DNA of 64,000 nt. Origin: Clostridia bacterium (lineage in GTDB: Bacteria > Bacillota > Clostridia > Peptostreptococcales > Anaerovoracaceae). The DNA lies in NCBI GenBank assembly GCA_910575405.1, contig CAJTER010000017.1, forward strand, positions 25,214 through 89,213, given 5' to 3'. The notes below the pieces were generated by a model. The model made no database searches and was not told the DNA's origin. It saw nothing but the letters and a program-made list of their open reading frames with translations. Below, one piece after another: positions 39,098 to 47,436 of the stretch (position 1 is its first letter; the number at the start of each line of letters is the position of its first letter). A program made the translations under genes and the position numbers.

Positions 39098-40285
39098 TCA
39101 GTCTGCAGCAGATACGGTCTCACGAAATTCCTGAAACTCACGCTTAATGGCTTTGAGCAGCTTCTCATCTGACAAAACCTCCGCCCCTGTGAGTGCAAGC
39201 GCCTGCGCGCTGAGACGGAGCATCCTGTCCCCTGCCTCTGTTACGGTTTGCCTGGCAAAGGCTTCGCTGTGCAGGGACAGCTGGGGACAGTCCAGCCCAA
39301 CCCATGGATGGATAGCCGGTATTACATAGCTGGCATCCCCCATATCGGTTGAGCCAGGACTGTCTGTATGGGGCATTTCACCGCCGCCTAATGCCTGATA
39401 ATGACGATTAAACACATCGGAGAGAGTGCTGTTTGTCACCAGGTTCTTGTTGGGCGGTTCATTGCGCCAGATCTTGCACTGCGCGCCTACTGCCCCGGCA
39501 GCTGCATAGGCACACCGCTGAAACATATTGCGAATTTTGTTCAGTTCTCTTACGGATTCCCCCCGCACCAGATATTTGACTGCAGCATAATCGGGAATCA
39601 CGCTGCATTTTTCACCAGCTGCCGCAAAGACTCCGTAGATGTTGGTATTCTTCAGATATTGTTTTTCAAATCCCACCAGTGTATAAAAGTGTACTGCCGC
39701 ATCTAACGCGTTGATGCCTTCCTCCGGTGCAGTCCCCGCATGGGCGGCTTTCCCGAAGAAATCGATCTGCCATGCATCCAGGGCTGTTGTCTTTCCACTG
39801 GACCGGTTGGTGGGGCTGGGATGTACCATCATAGCTACGTCTGCCTCAGCAAAGACTCCTGCCTCAGCCATGGGCCCCTTGCAGGCAAAGCATTCCTCTG
39901 CCGGAGTTCCAAATACGATGATTTTTCCTCCCACTTCATCTGCTGCCGCCTGAAGGGCAAAGGCTGCTCCTGCAGATGCCGCAGCAATCAGGTTGTGTCC
40001 GCAGCCGTGCCCCATGAGAGGAAGGGCATCGTATTCGCACATGAGTCCTATAGCAGGTCCGGCTTTTCCGCTGTCATAGACGGCCTGAAAGCTGTATGGG
40101 ATATCGATCAAATTCCGTGTCACAGTAAATCCATGTTCTTCCAGCTTTTTTGTCAGAAACCGGCTGGCCTTTTTTTCTTCACCTCCCACCTCCGGATTAT
40201 CATATAGATAGGTTCGGATAGCTCGAAGTTCTTCCATATTTTCATCGACTATATTGATGAGTTTCGCTTTTAAAGCAGCATCCAT
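39098..40285 (-). CDS. M20 family amidohydrolase (AbgB-like)
   Basis: A 395-residue metallo-amidohydrolase of the M20D/AbgB branch, which removes an acyl or amide group from amino acids or aminobenzoyl-glutamate-like compounds. CEYDALPLMGHGCGHNL (about 83-99) and GTPAEECFACKGP (about 126) contain the metal ligands. FGKAAHAGTAPEEGINALDA (about 182) is the dimerisation-domain signature. The frame opens earlier, but AGAGG before ATG 40285 sets the start. No signal peptide, so cytoplasmic. Forty-five bases downstream of the cyclodeaminase-family gene in the same operon. Confidence 0.9.
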   Translation of the reverse strand: MDAALKAKLINIVDENMEELRAIRTYLYDNPEVGGEEKKASRFLTKKLEEHGFTVTRNLIDIPYSFQAVYDSGKAGPAIGLMCEYDALPLMGHGCGHNLIAAASAGAAFALQAAADEVGGKIIVFGTPAEECFACKGPMAEAGVFAEADVAMMVHPSPTNRSSGKTTALDAWQIDFFGKAAHAGTAPEEGINALDAAVHFYTLVGFEKQYLKNTNIYGVFAAAGEKCSVIPDYAAVKYLVRGESVRELNKIRNMFQRCAYAAAGAVGAQCKIWRNEPPNKNLVTNSTLSDVFNRHYQALGGGEMPHTDSPGSTDMGDASYVIPAIHPWVGLDCPQLSLHSEAFARQTVTEAGDRMLRLSAQALALTGAEVLSDEKLLKAIKREFQEFRETVSAAD

Positions 40286-40329
40286 GTTTTCCTCTTTCCT
40301 GGCGCATCCGCGCGCCATCCAGTTTGCTA

Positions 40330-41346
40330 TTACAGCTCGATTATAGTTCCAATCCCTTTGGCATCTGCCAGCTTCAGAGCTGCTCCGGCAGCCGCAATAT
40401 CCAGCAGAGCCATTCCTGTGGCATCAAATATCGTGATTTCTTCATCGCTTTGACGTCCCGCTGTTTTCCCCAAAATCAGATCGCCGATTTCACCTGCAAT
40501 ATCCTGCTCTGAAATGATATTCTGTTTGATGGGGATTTCGATCTCGCCGTCCGCAATACAGTGCGATCTGTCATCTACAAAGATTCTGGCGTCTGCCAAG
40601 ATCTCACCCTCCAGCTCCTCTTTTCCCGACATATCCGATCCAATGCAGGAAAAATGGGTTCCCGGTCTGACCCATTCTTTCTTGATGAAGGGCTTCTTTG
40701 CTGGCGTCACGGTAATAACAATATCCGCATCCCAAAGAGCTGCCTTCATATCCGGCGCTGCCTGAAAAAGGATGCCCTCCGTATCCATGGAAAATTCCTC
40801 TTTAAGGCGCTGGGGCAGAGTCTTCACAAAGCGCTCCGCATCCTCTGGCGCAATTGCGTTGGCGACCGTCACTTTTTTCAGTCCTGGGATCGCGGTCAGA
40901 CTTGCCGCAATCTGAAAAGCAGCCTGATTCCCGGATCCCGCAATTACCAGATTTTTTGAATCCTTTCTGGCCAGGTATTTTGCCCCGATTGCCCCGGCAG
41001 CTCCGGTACGAACACCTGTAATATAGGTTCCGTCCAATACGCACACAGGCAGCCCTGTCTTTGCACTGTAAATTACAATCACCCCAGACAGCTCCGGCAG
41101 ACCGTGCTGCAAATTTCCTCCAAACCAGGAAACGGTTTTATGACCGTAAAGCTCCGCCCCCTTCAGAAAGCCGGATTTAATATCCATATCAGCCTGGCCC
41201 GGTTCAAATTCATAAAAAATAGTGGGCCAGACAACGGCATCCTTCTTGCTCTTCTGGCAATACACGTCTTCTGTACAGTCGATTACCGGCCCCATCTCCA
41301 TAACCTGCATTACATCGTTTTTACTGAGAATTTTTAATGAAATCAT
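40330..41346 (-). CDS. Ornithine cyclodeaminase / mu-crystallin family protein
   Basis: A 338-residue NAD(P)-binding enzyme. LDGTYITGVRTGAAGAIGAKYL (about 104-125) is the family signature and VIAGSGNQAAFQIAA (about 134) the Rossmann loop. PGTHFSCIGSDMSGKEEL (about 228) is the conserved late motif. Members include ornithine cyclodeaminase, alanine dehydrogenase and cyclic imine reductases, so the reaction cannot be fixed from sequence. GGGAGG precedes the ATG. It lies between the YfcC carrier and the M20 amidohydrolase. Confidence 0.88.
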   Translation of the reverse strand: MISLKILSKNDVMQVMEMGPVIDCTEDVYCQKSKKDAVVWPTIFYEFEPGQADMDIKSGFLKGAELYGHKTVSWFGGNLQHGLPELSGVIVIYSAKTGLPVCVLDGTYITGVRTGAAGAIGAKYLARKDSKNLVIAGSGNQAAFQIAASLTAIPGLKKVTVANAIAPEDAERFVKTLPQRLKEEFSMDTEGILFQAAPDMKAALWDADIVITVTPAKKPFIKKEWVRPGTHFSCIGSDMSGKEELEGEILADARIFVDDRSHCIADGEIEIPIKQNIISEQDIAGEIGDLILGKTAGRQSDEEITIFDATGMALLDIAAAGAALKLADAKGIGTIIEL

Positions 41347-41407
41347 TGTTTATTCCTCCCTACTTTTTATATATTTTTATCAGCTCCCAGGAGCTTTTTA
41401 GTAGCCT

Positions 41408-42802
41408 TTAGAATGGCCCCAGGTTCATTGCCTGGGCGATGATGACGAAAATAGCGCCCAGCAGATACTGCATGCCGATGAGGGGCAGGATCCACTTTGC
41501 CCACTTTGCCCAGGGAACCTTTGCCATAGCAAGTCCTGCCATAAAATATCCGGAAGTCGGCGTAAAGATATTGGAAATTCCGTCGCCCAACTGGAAGGCG
41601 ATACAGGCCGTCTGTCTCGTTACACCTACCAGATCGCCAAGGGGAGCCATGATAGGAATGGATACGGCAGCCTGACCGGAACCGGATGGAACGATGAAAT
41701 TTAAGAGACACTGAAAAATGTACATGCCCACTGCGGAAATCATGGATGGAAGCCTTCCCAGAACATCAGCTGCAGCATAAAGGATCGTATGCAGGATCTG
41801 TCCGTCTGTCATAACTACCAGAATTCCTCGGGCAAAGCCGACAACCAGCGCTCCGGAAGCAACATCTGCCATACCTCTGCCCAAAACCTTAGCATAATTA
41901 TTAAAGCCCATTCTGGCGATAAATCCTACGATGATAGACATGCCCAAAAATAAAGCCGCGATTTCATCCATGTACCATCCGAACTTGATAACACCGAATA
42001 CAAGAAGTGCGATGGCAGCCACGAATACCAGCAGAATAGCCTTTTCCTTGCCGCCAAATTCCGGCAGCTCATCCAGATCCACGCTGTCTTCTCTGGTTTT
42101 GTCGAATTCATGCATACTGGAAATCTTCGGATTCTTTTTTACCTTGATGGCATACCGCATGACAAAAACAGTAGTTAGAATTAAAAAGCAACCATAAATC
42201 ACAGTGCGAAATGGCGTCTGTGACAGAAGGGGAAGCTCGGCTATGCCCTGCGCAACCTGGACGGTAAAGGGATTCATAAAAGCTCCCGCGAAGCCTGCCC
42301 CCGCACCGCACAGAACGACAGCTGCACCAGTAATAGAATCATAGCCCATAGCAATACAGAGGGCTACGAAAATCGGGATAAAGGGAATGGTCTCCTCTGA
42401 CATACCGAAGATAGAACCACACAGTGAAAAGAGAAACATGACCACCGGGATAATGACGATAGAGGCCCCCTTCAAAGCTTTGATCAGCCTTCCCATACCA
42501 GCTTCAATGGCTCTGGTTTCCGTAACAACAGTCATGGTTCCTCCAACGATAAAGATGAAGAAAATGATCTGGGCCGCTTCCTGCATACCACGAGGCACGG
42601 CAGTTAAAAACTGCATCAGGGAAACCGGTGTCGGCTCCACCTTGTGGAACGTCTCCGCATTGACGACTTCGCGGCCGCCTGCCTCCATCATGTCATATGC
42701 TCCCGCCGGAATGATATAGGTGAGAATACTGCAGAGCAGAATAATAGCTAAAAGCAGGATGTAGACATGAGGTACAGCAAATTTCTTTTTTCGTTTTTCC
42801 AT
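41408..42802 (-). CDS. YfcC family carrier (DcuC/ArcD-like superfamily)
   Basis: A 464-residue integral membrane protein with about 12 hydrophobic segments, beginning VYILLLAIILLCSILTYIIP. The family signature pieces GMSEETIPFIPIFVALCIA (about 134) and IVPSGSGQAAVSIPIMAPLGD (about 378) are typical of YfcC proteins. They probably import amino acids, peptides or dicarboxylates in exchange or with ions. It is the first gene of the operon; GGAGGTG precedes the ATG. Its substrate presumably feeds the M20 amidohydrolase. Confidence 0.88.
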   Translation of the reverse strand: MEKRKKKFAVPHVYILLLAIILLCSILTYIIPAGAYDMMEAGGREVVNAETFHKVEPTPVSLMQFLTAVPRGMQEAAQIIFFIFIVGGTMTVVTETRAIEAGMGRLIKALKGASIVIIPVVMFLFSLCGSIFGMSEETIPFIPIFVALCIAMGYDSITGAAVVLCGAGAGFAGAFMNPFTVQVAQGIAELPLLSQTPFRTVIYGCFLILTTVFVMRYAIKVKKNPKISSMHEFDKTREDSVDLDELPEFGGKEKAILLVFVAAIALLVFGVIKFGWYMDEIAALFLGMSIIVGFIARMGFNNYAKVLGRGMADVASGALVVGFARGILVVMTDGQILHTILYAAADVLGRLPSMISAVGMYIFQCLLNFIVPSGSGQAAVSIPIMAPLGDLVGVTRQTACIAFQLGDGISNIFTPTSGYFMAGLAMAKVPWAKWAKWILPLIGMQYLLGAIFVIIAQAMNLGPF

Positions 42803-42897
42803 TTTTGTTTCACCTCCAAATGTGAATCAATGTAATGTATCTCATCTGCGGCAAATATACCGCTTTTGGAAAAATCGGCCCAATTCTTCGTACCTTA

Positions 42898-42974
42898 ATT
42901 ATACTTCTTTTATGTGGAAAAATGTTTTATTCAGAATGCTAAATTATCGGGGGAGCGGTTGTACCAACGTACAA
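42898..42974 (-). promoter_or_regulatory. Likely promoter/operator of the YfcC operon
   Basis: The minus-strand TATAAT (42898-42903) has no good -35 box, which suggests activator dependence. About 55 bases upstream of it is the inverted repeat TTGTAC-CAAC-GTACAA (42959-42974), a candidate PucR site. The rest of the gap 42803-43130 shows no gene on either strand that I trust. Confidence 0.45.
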
Positions 42975-43130
42975 AATAGACTGCTGCTGATTTTTAATAG
43001 AGCGCAGGTGCGCAGTTTCAGAGAGCGTTTTTTCCGAAATCTGTCTTGGATTTTCTCAGGGCAGATGGTAAAATGGGGGTGTGAAAGCAGCAATCGTTTC
43101 GTATGCGAAAGCTGTTTGATCGGCAAATAC

Positions 43131-43214
43131 AAAAGCCCCGCCAAAGCAGGGCCAATGTAACAGGCTGTGGTGATACAGCTCTTAGTTTCGCAGCTAACTT
43201 GTATTATCACAGCT
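43131..43214 (-). terminator. Two hairpins in series after the small wHTH gene
   Basis: Directly after the stop, TGTATTATCACAGC (43200-43213) pairs with GCTGTGGTGATACA (43164-43177) through G-U pairs. Then GCCCCGC/GCAGGGC (43135-43141 with 43146-43152) is followed on the minus strand by TTTTGTATTT, a good terminator. It closes the aldolase operon. Confidence 0.75.
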
Positions 43215-43487
43215 TTATCCAATTTGGGGTACATATTTGAGCCGGTCCTTTCCCAGCTGCGTCAATTCATACGCAATGGTCAGTTCCCCATCTTCATTAA
43301 AATAGACGTCCTTTTCCTTTATCATTACAACACTGGCTAAGGAATCCAGGTAATACTCGATCCGTTTTCTGGTAAACTGGCGCTCTGCCCCATACTCATC
43401 TTTGAGGCCTTTCATTATGTAGTCGGCATCTACTGGCTTTCCTGCTTCTCCTATAAATTGATACAGTCGCATTTTAAACGGCAACAT
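43215..43487 (-). CDS. Small winged-helix-like protein
   Basis: A 90-residue protein (MLPFKMRLYQFIGEAGKPVD...), predicted as a single winged helix: helices at about 4-12, 18-28 and 37-50, then a wing (VYFNEDGELTIAYELT). It resembles PadR/MarR-like DNA-binding domains or a small accessory subunit; I cannot name it. GGAGG before ATG 43487 fixes the start, 14 bases inside the permease gene, so it is coupled to it. Possibly a local regulator. Confidence 0.65.
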   Translation of the reverse strand: MLPFKMRLYQFIGEAGKPVDADYIMKGLKDEYGAERQFTRKRIEYYLDSLASVVMIKEKDVYFNEDGELTIAYELTQLGKDRLKYVPQIG

Positions 43488-44538
43488 CCTGCACACCTCC
43501 TCTAAGCTGCAATAATTCCTTCGGGTTTGCAATAACGAGTATGGTTCCTGCTACAATTACGATTACTCCAATCACTGCCATGGTTGTAATTGAGTATTCG
43601 ATGAGGCCTAATGCCTGGAAGGCAAAGCCAAACAGGATGCTCCAGACGCCATAAGTGACATCCAGCGCCATGGCCCTGCCAACGCCGGTCATGCTCATGG
43701 CTGAGTAAAAGGCCAGATAATTGAAGGCGCCTCCTATGGCTGCAATTGCCACCAGAATGACGGGCCATCCTGCCGCAAAGGCATCCGCAATCATTCCAAA
43801 GCCGGAAAGTCCAACGCCTCCTATAGCTCCGCAAAGAGGAACTAAGATGAGAAGATCCATGATACCTGCTCCAAAGCTTCTGAATACGCCTACCGGCACG
43901 TAAGCATCTACGATATCATTCGCGTAGGTTACAATAATTCCTTCTACTGCCCATAATACTGCTGAAATTACCGCGAAAATAATGCCGACATAAAAATGGG
44001 GATACACGCCCTCCGGAGGGGCAAAGCCTACTACCAGGGAGCCGATTACAACTAGAAGAATTCCCATCCACGCTCTCCCTTTGATTTTTTCTTTAAAGAA
44101 AATGGAGCTTAAAACTTGTCCGATTACAGGGAAAAAGGCGGTAATTGCCGCAGCATAAGTTGGCCCGCATAAGTTAATCGCGATCAGATATGCGCTGGCG
44201 GCCAGCGGCCCTCCTACCAGCGCGCCGCCCATGAGCATCCACCCCATCTTTGTTTTCAGCAGGCGGCCATATTCCCTCAAGCCAGTACCTCTTGCCTGAT
44301 TGAAGACCAGCGCCCACACGCCTGCAAAGATTTCATGCAGGCCGCTGGTTACCAGCGATGCGACGCAGATCAGCCACAGTCCATAGCTGGGATCTGCAAA
44401 TGGTGATAAGGTTCCGGCTTCTCCTAACACGATTCCCTGAAAGCCGTATGCAACGCCGGCTCCAAGGCCAATAATAATCCCGACTTTCGCAAACTTCAGC
44501 CGCTTTTTTTCCAAAGCGTCTCTTGCATTCATATTCAT
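43474..44538 (-). CDS. DMT superfamily (EamA) permease
   Basis: A 354-residue membrane protein with ten hydrophobic segments arranged as two EamA halves. The second half starts near residue 185 (HFYVGIIFAVISAVLWAVEG). ITAFFPVIGQVLSSIFFKEK (about 130) is the usual end of the first half. AAAGGAGAAG precedes ATG 44538. It is 32 bases after the APH-fold kinase gene, an arrangement like choline kinase/permease LicA-LicB. This suggests import of a small polar substrate that is then phosphorylated (inference). Confidence 0.85.
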   Translation of the reverse strand: MNMNARDALEKKRLKFAKVGIIIGLGAGVAYGFQGIVLGEAGTLSPFADPSYGLWLICVASLVTSGLHEIFAGVWALVFNQARGTGLREYGRLLKTKMGWMLMGGALVGGPLAASAYLIAINLCGPTYAAAITAFFPVIGQVLSSIFFKEKIKGRAWMGILLVVIGSLVVGFAPPEGVYPHFYVGIIFAVISAVLWAVEGIIVTYANDIVDAYVPVGVFRSFGAGIMDLLILVPLCGAIGGVGLSGFGMIADAFAAGWPVILVAIAAIGGAFNYLAFYSAMSMTGVGRAMALDVTYGVWSILFGFAFQALGLIEYSITTMAVIGVIVIVAGTILVIANPKELLQLRGGVQDVAV

Positions 44539-44570
44539 CTCGCTTCTCCTTTCCACATGTGTTTTGCAGT

Positions 44571-45743
44571 TTACAAGGCTGTAATTTTATTTTTGAACGC
44601 TTCCATGTGTTCTTCCACAAATTCCACTGCTGTCTTAGTCCAATTTCCCCAATAGGTATTAAACTCATACGTATTCGTCGGGTTATCCGTCAATATATAT
44701 TCCCATATGAAGGCAAATCCACATTTAATGGAAACCAGCTGAAAGATCTCCATCACCATTTCCCGTTCCTTCTTCGTCAGCCTGCCGGGCTTTGGATTTC
44801 CTGTCTCTTCAATTGCCTGATCATAAGCATTGAGAAATGTCACGATATCGTCAATGTCAAGGCTGTTGATCATCTTATCCGCATCAAACTTACACAGCCC
44901 TTCATTGATAAACCAGCAAAGATCATAAAGCCTCGGCCGCTCCTGACTTCCATTTAAATCACAGATTGCAACAGGCTGCAGGTCATCATCAAAAAAATAA
45001 TTTTGTGGACTGGTATCCATATGGCATACACATACAGGGAGATCATCCTTGACAGACAAATACTTCTGGGTATATCGCTCCAGAATTTCCAGCAGCCTGG
45101 GCTGATATTCCGCAAAATAATCGTAATATGCGTAGCTCGATCCCTGTCTGCATTTCTCAAAGCCTTCTGTAAACATGGATTTATATGCAGCCAGCTCCTG
45201 CGCATAGTCCGAAACAATGTCCTCACAGTCCTTTGGCGGTATAAATCCGTAAGCCCCTGTATGAAAGCGTGCGATTCCCTTTGCGCATCCCTTTAAGAGC
45301 GCTTCTGACATTCGTCCTCCAGCCCATTCTTCACGCTTTTTGATTCTTCCTTCCAGGAAGTTTGATATGCAAAAATATCGGTCACGGTTGTTTTCTGTAC
45401 AAATACACTGAATCATATAATTGCCGTCCTTTGCAGGGCAGGCTGTGGCGCAGTTCATCAGGTCGGAATTGGAGACAAAGTAGCGGCGCAGCGCTAGTTC
45501 GTACTTTACACTTGAAAGAGATGTCGAAGCGCTGAACAACTGTCCGAAATACTTGGTTTCTGCATTGTCTTTTTTCACGGTAATAATGTAATTGAAATTC
45601 GTATCGCCAATATCCAGCTTTTTTACCTGAATTACATCTCCTAAATCATAATATTGTTCAACAATTTCCGAAATATCGGGTATGGTATTTCCCTGATCGG
45701 TAATCGCATAATGGTACAGGTGATTTTCTTTATGTTTCATCAT
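44571..45743 (-). CDS. APH-fold small-molecule kinase (choline kinase / homoserine kinase-like)
   Basis: A 390-residue protein of the aminoglycoside-phosphotransferase fold. The catalytic loop is VCHMDTSPQNYFFDDD (about 247-262, HxDxxxxN) and the metal site follows as AICDLNGSQERPRLYDL (about 268-284). An N-lobe with a Lys-bearing beta strand lies in front (NFNYIITVKKD). The substrate is probably an alcohol or amine carried in by the neighbouring permease. GAGGAG lies before the double ATG. Part of the aldolase operon. Confidence 0.85.
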   Translation of the reverse strand: MMKHKENHLYHYAITDQGNTIPDISEIVEQYYDLGDVIQVKKLDIGDTNFNYIITVKKDNAETKYFGQLFSASTSLSSVKYELALRRYFVSNSDLMNCATACPAKDGNYMIQCICTENNRDRYFCISNFLEGRIKKREEWAGGRMSEALLKGCAKGIARFHTGAYGFIPPKDCEDIVSDYAQELAAYKSMFTEGFEKCRQGSSYAYYDYFAEYQPRLLEILERYTQKYLSVKDDLPVCVCHMDTSPQNYFFDDDLQPVAICDLNGSQERPRLYDLCWFINEGLCKFDADKMINSLDIDDIVTFLNAYDQAIEETGNPKPGRLTKKEREMVMEIFQLVSIKCGFAFIWEYILTDNPTNTYEFNTYWGNWTKTAVEFVEEHMEAFKNKITAL

Positions 45744-45802
45744 GAATCTCCTCTCTCCCTGCAGGAGCAGCCTGATACCAGAAGATTTCGCCTTTTCCGG
45801 CT

Positions 45803-46156
45803 TTACTCATTTGTCAAAAGGATATCCGCTCCAGTATCCAGGATATTTTTTAAAATAACTCTGCCGATTTCATACGGCGGCCCGACTTCCAGCTCCCTGA
45901 TTATGCGCATGCAGGCAATTTGCTTGTCCTTTGGAACCGGCCTGCTCGTTCGCACCGATATAACTGGTGTTTTATAATCCTTTGCTTTGACGATTGCGGT
46001 CAGGTTTCGCTCAGGGTGAAGGTATTCTGAGCTGGCATATTTCATTCCCCTTTTGCAGGTATGACCTTCGATGGACTCAATGCTGTTTCCGGAGCCTCTG
46101 ACTGTGATATGGCAGCTGGAGGGACAGATAATACAGGTGATGGTTTTTTCGTTCAT
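45803..46156 (-). CDS. DUF1667 small iron-sulfur-type protein
   Basis: A 117-residue protein with CIICPSSCHI (Cys 8, 11, 15) and a fourth cysteine in GHTCKRG (34), then YASSEYLHPERNLTAIV and TSRPVPKD. This family is usually encoded beside GlpA-like and GlpB-like flavoproteins, as here, and probably handles electrons for them. AGGAGG precedes the ATG. It starts 12 bases after the flavoprotein gene. Confidence 0.88.
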   Translation of the reverse strand: MNEKTITCIICPSSCHITVRGSGNSIESIEGHTCKRGMKYASSEYLHPERNLTAIVKAKDYKTPVISVRTSRPVPKDKQIACMRIIRELEVGPPYEIGRVILKNILDTGADILLTNE

Positions 46157-46168
46157 GACCGTTTCCTC

Positions 46169-47425
46169 CTATTCTCTTACTGTACGGATGATGAGCTGCT
46201 CCGCATTAATCCCGGACAGGTTCTCTTTTTGTAAAGTTATGAATTCTATTTCGCCTGGATTTACAAAAGCGCGTTTTTCCTCTAACAGTACTGCGCCGTC
46301 TGCTTCTGCCTGAATGCGGATATTCCGCTCCGGTGAGCTTACGCGAAAATAGATAGTTACATCGTCCTGTCCGCCCCTTACTATCTTCTGCGGTGTTACA
46401 TACCGTATATTTTCTCCGCAGGCAAGGGAAATGGCCTCTGTTTTTTCATGGAGCCTCCCCTGAGCAAATAGGGCTGCTGCTTTGCCTGCTTTTTCACTTT
46501 CTATGGATACATTATCCACCAGGTCGTTTACGTGGAGAACATTTCCGCAGGCAAAAATGCCAGATATATTCGTTTCCATATGATCATCGACAATCGGCCC
46601 ACCTGTAACCGGATCCAGCAGAACACCCGCGGATTTTGAAACTTCATTTTCCGGAATTAGGCCTACTGAAAACAGGATCGTATCACAGTCAATATCAAAT
46701 TCCGTTCCTTCTATAATCTCTCTGTTTTCATCTATTCTGGCTACACTTACACCCTCGACTCTGTATTGACCCCGTATGTCCGAGATGGTATGGCTCAGAT
46801 AAAGGGGTATGTCGTAATCATCCAGGCATTGAACCCGGTTGCGGGTAAGGCCTGCAAGATACGGCATAATTTCAACGACGCCTTCCACCTTAACGCCTTC
46901 CAGGGTCAATCTGCGGGCCATGATCATACCGATATCTCCGGAACCAACGATGACCGCTTTTTTGCCGACTAATTCATTCTGAACATTTATGAAGCGCTGG
47001 GCAGTTCCAGCTGTAAAGATGCCGGCTGGCCTGGTGCCCGGAACCGCGACTTGCGCCCTCGTTCTTTCGCGGCATCCCATGGATAAAATAATAGAGCCTG
47101 CTTTGATATTGACAACGCCGTTTTTATTGACTGCATGGATCACCCGCATATCGCCGTCAATGGACAAAACCATGGTATCCAGCATAACGGTAATGTCCTC
47201 TTCTTCTATCCTTTTTATAAATCTTGCGGCATATTCGGGCCCGGATAATTCTTCGCCAAAATATTTCAGGCCAAAGCCCATATGTATGCACTGCTCCAAA
47301 ATACCACCCATGCGGAAATCCCGCTCAACGAGGACTACTTTTTGCGCGCCGCTTCTTTTTGCAGCCAAGGCAGCTGCTAGACCGGCTGGACCTGCGCCGA
47401 TTACTGCCACATCAAATTCCAGCAT
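46169..47425 (-). CDS. NAD(P)/FAD-dependent oxidoreductase (GlpB-like partner)
   Basis: A 418-residue two-dinucleotide-binding flavoprotein. FAD motif AVIGAGPAGLAAALAAKRSG is at about 6-25 and the second nucleotide motif AVIVGSGDIGMIMARRL at about 152-168. ISGIFACGNVLHVNDLVDNV (about 283) is the usual late FAD contact. Together with the preceding DAO protein and DUF1667 it makes the three-part anaerobic dehydrogenase set seen across Clostridia. GGGAG before the ATG; 11 bases after the upstream gene. Confidence 0.88.
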   Translation of the reverse strand: MLEFDVAVIGAGPAGLAAALAAKRSGAQKVVLVERDFRMGGILEQCIHMGFGLKYFGEELSGPEYAARFIKRIEEEDITVMLDTMVLSIDGDMRVIHAVNKNGVVNIKAGSIILSMGCRERTRAQVAVPGTRPAGIFTAGTAQRFINVQNELVGKKAVIVGSGDIGMIMARRLTLEGVKVEGVVEIMPYLAGLTRNRVQCLDDYDIPLYLSHTISDIRGQYRVEGVSVARIDENREIIEGTEFDIDCDTILFSVGLIPENEVSKSAGVLLDPVTGGPIVDDHMETNISGIFACGNVLHVNDLVDNVSIESEKAGKAAALFAQGRLHEKTEAISLACGENIRYVTPQKIVRGGQDDVTIYFRVSSPERNIRIQAEADGAVLLEEKRAFVNPGEIEFITLQKENLSGINAEQLIIRTVRE

Positions 47426-47436
47426 ATTTCACTCCC

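Noticed and set aside
43131..43214. Riboswitch candidate
   Set aside because: The hairpins follow the stop codon of the last gene of an operon and end with a T-run, so tandem terminators explain them.
42822..43234. Open frames on both strands in the gap between two operons
   Set aside because: Neither has a start with a ribosome-binding site, and they cross the terminator hairpins and promoter elements.
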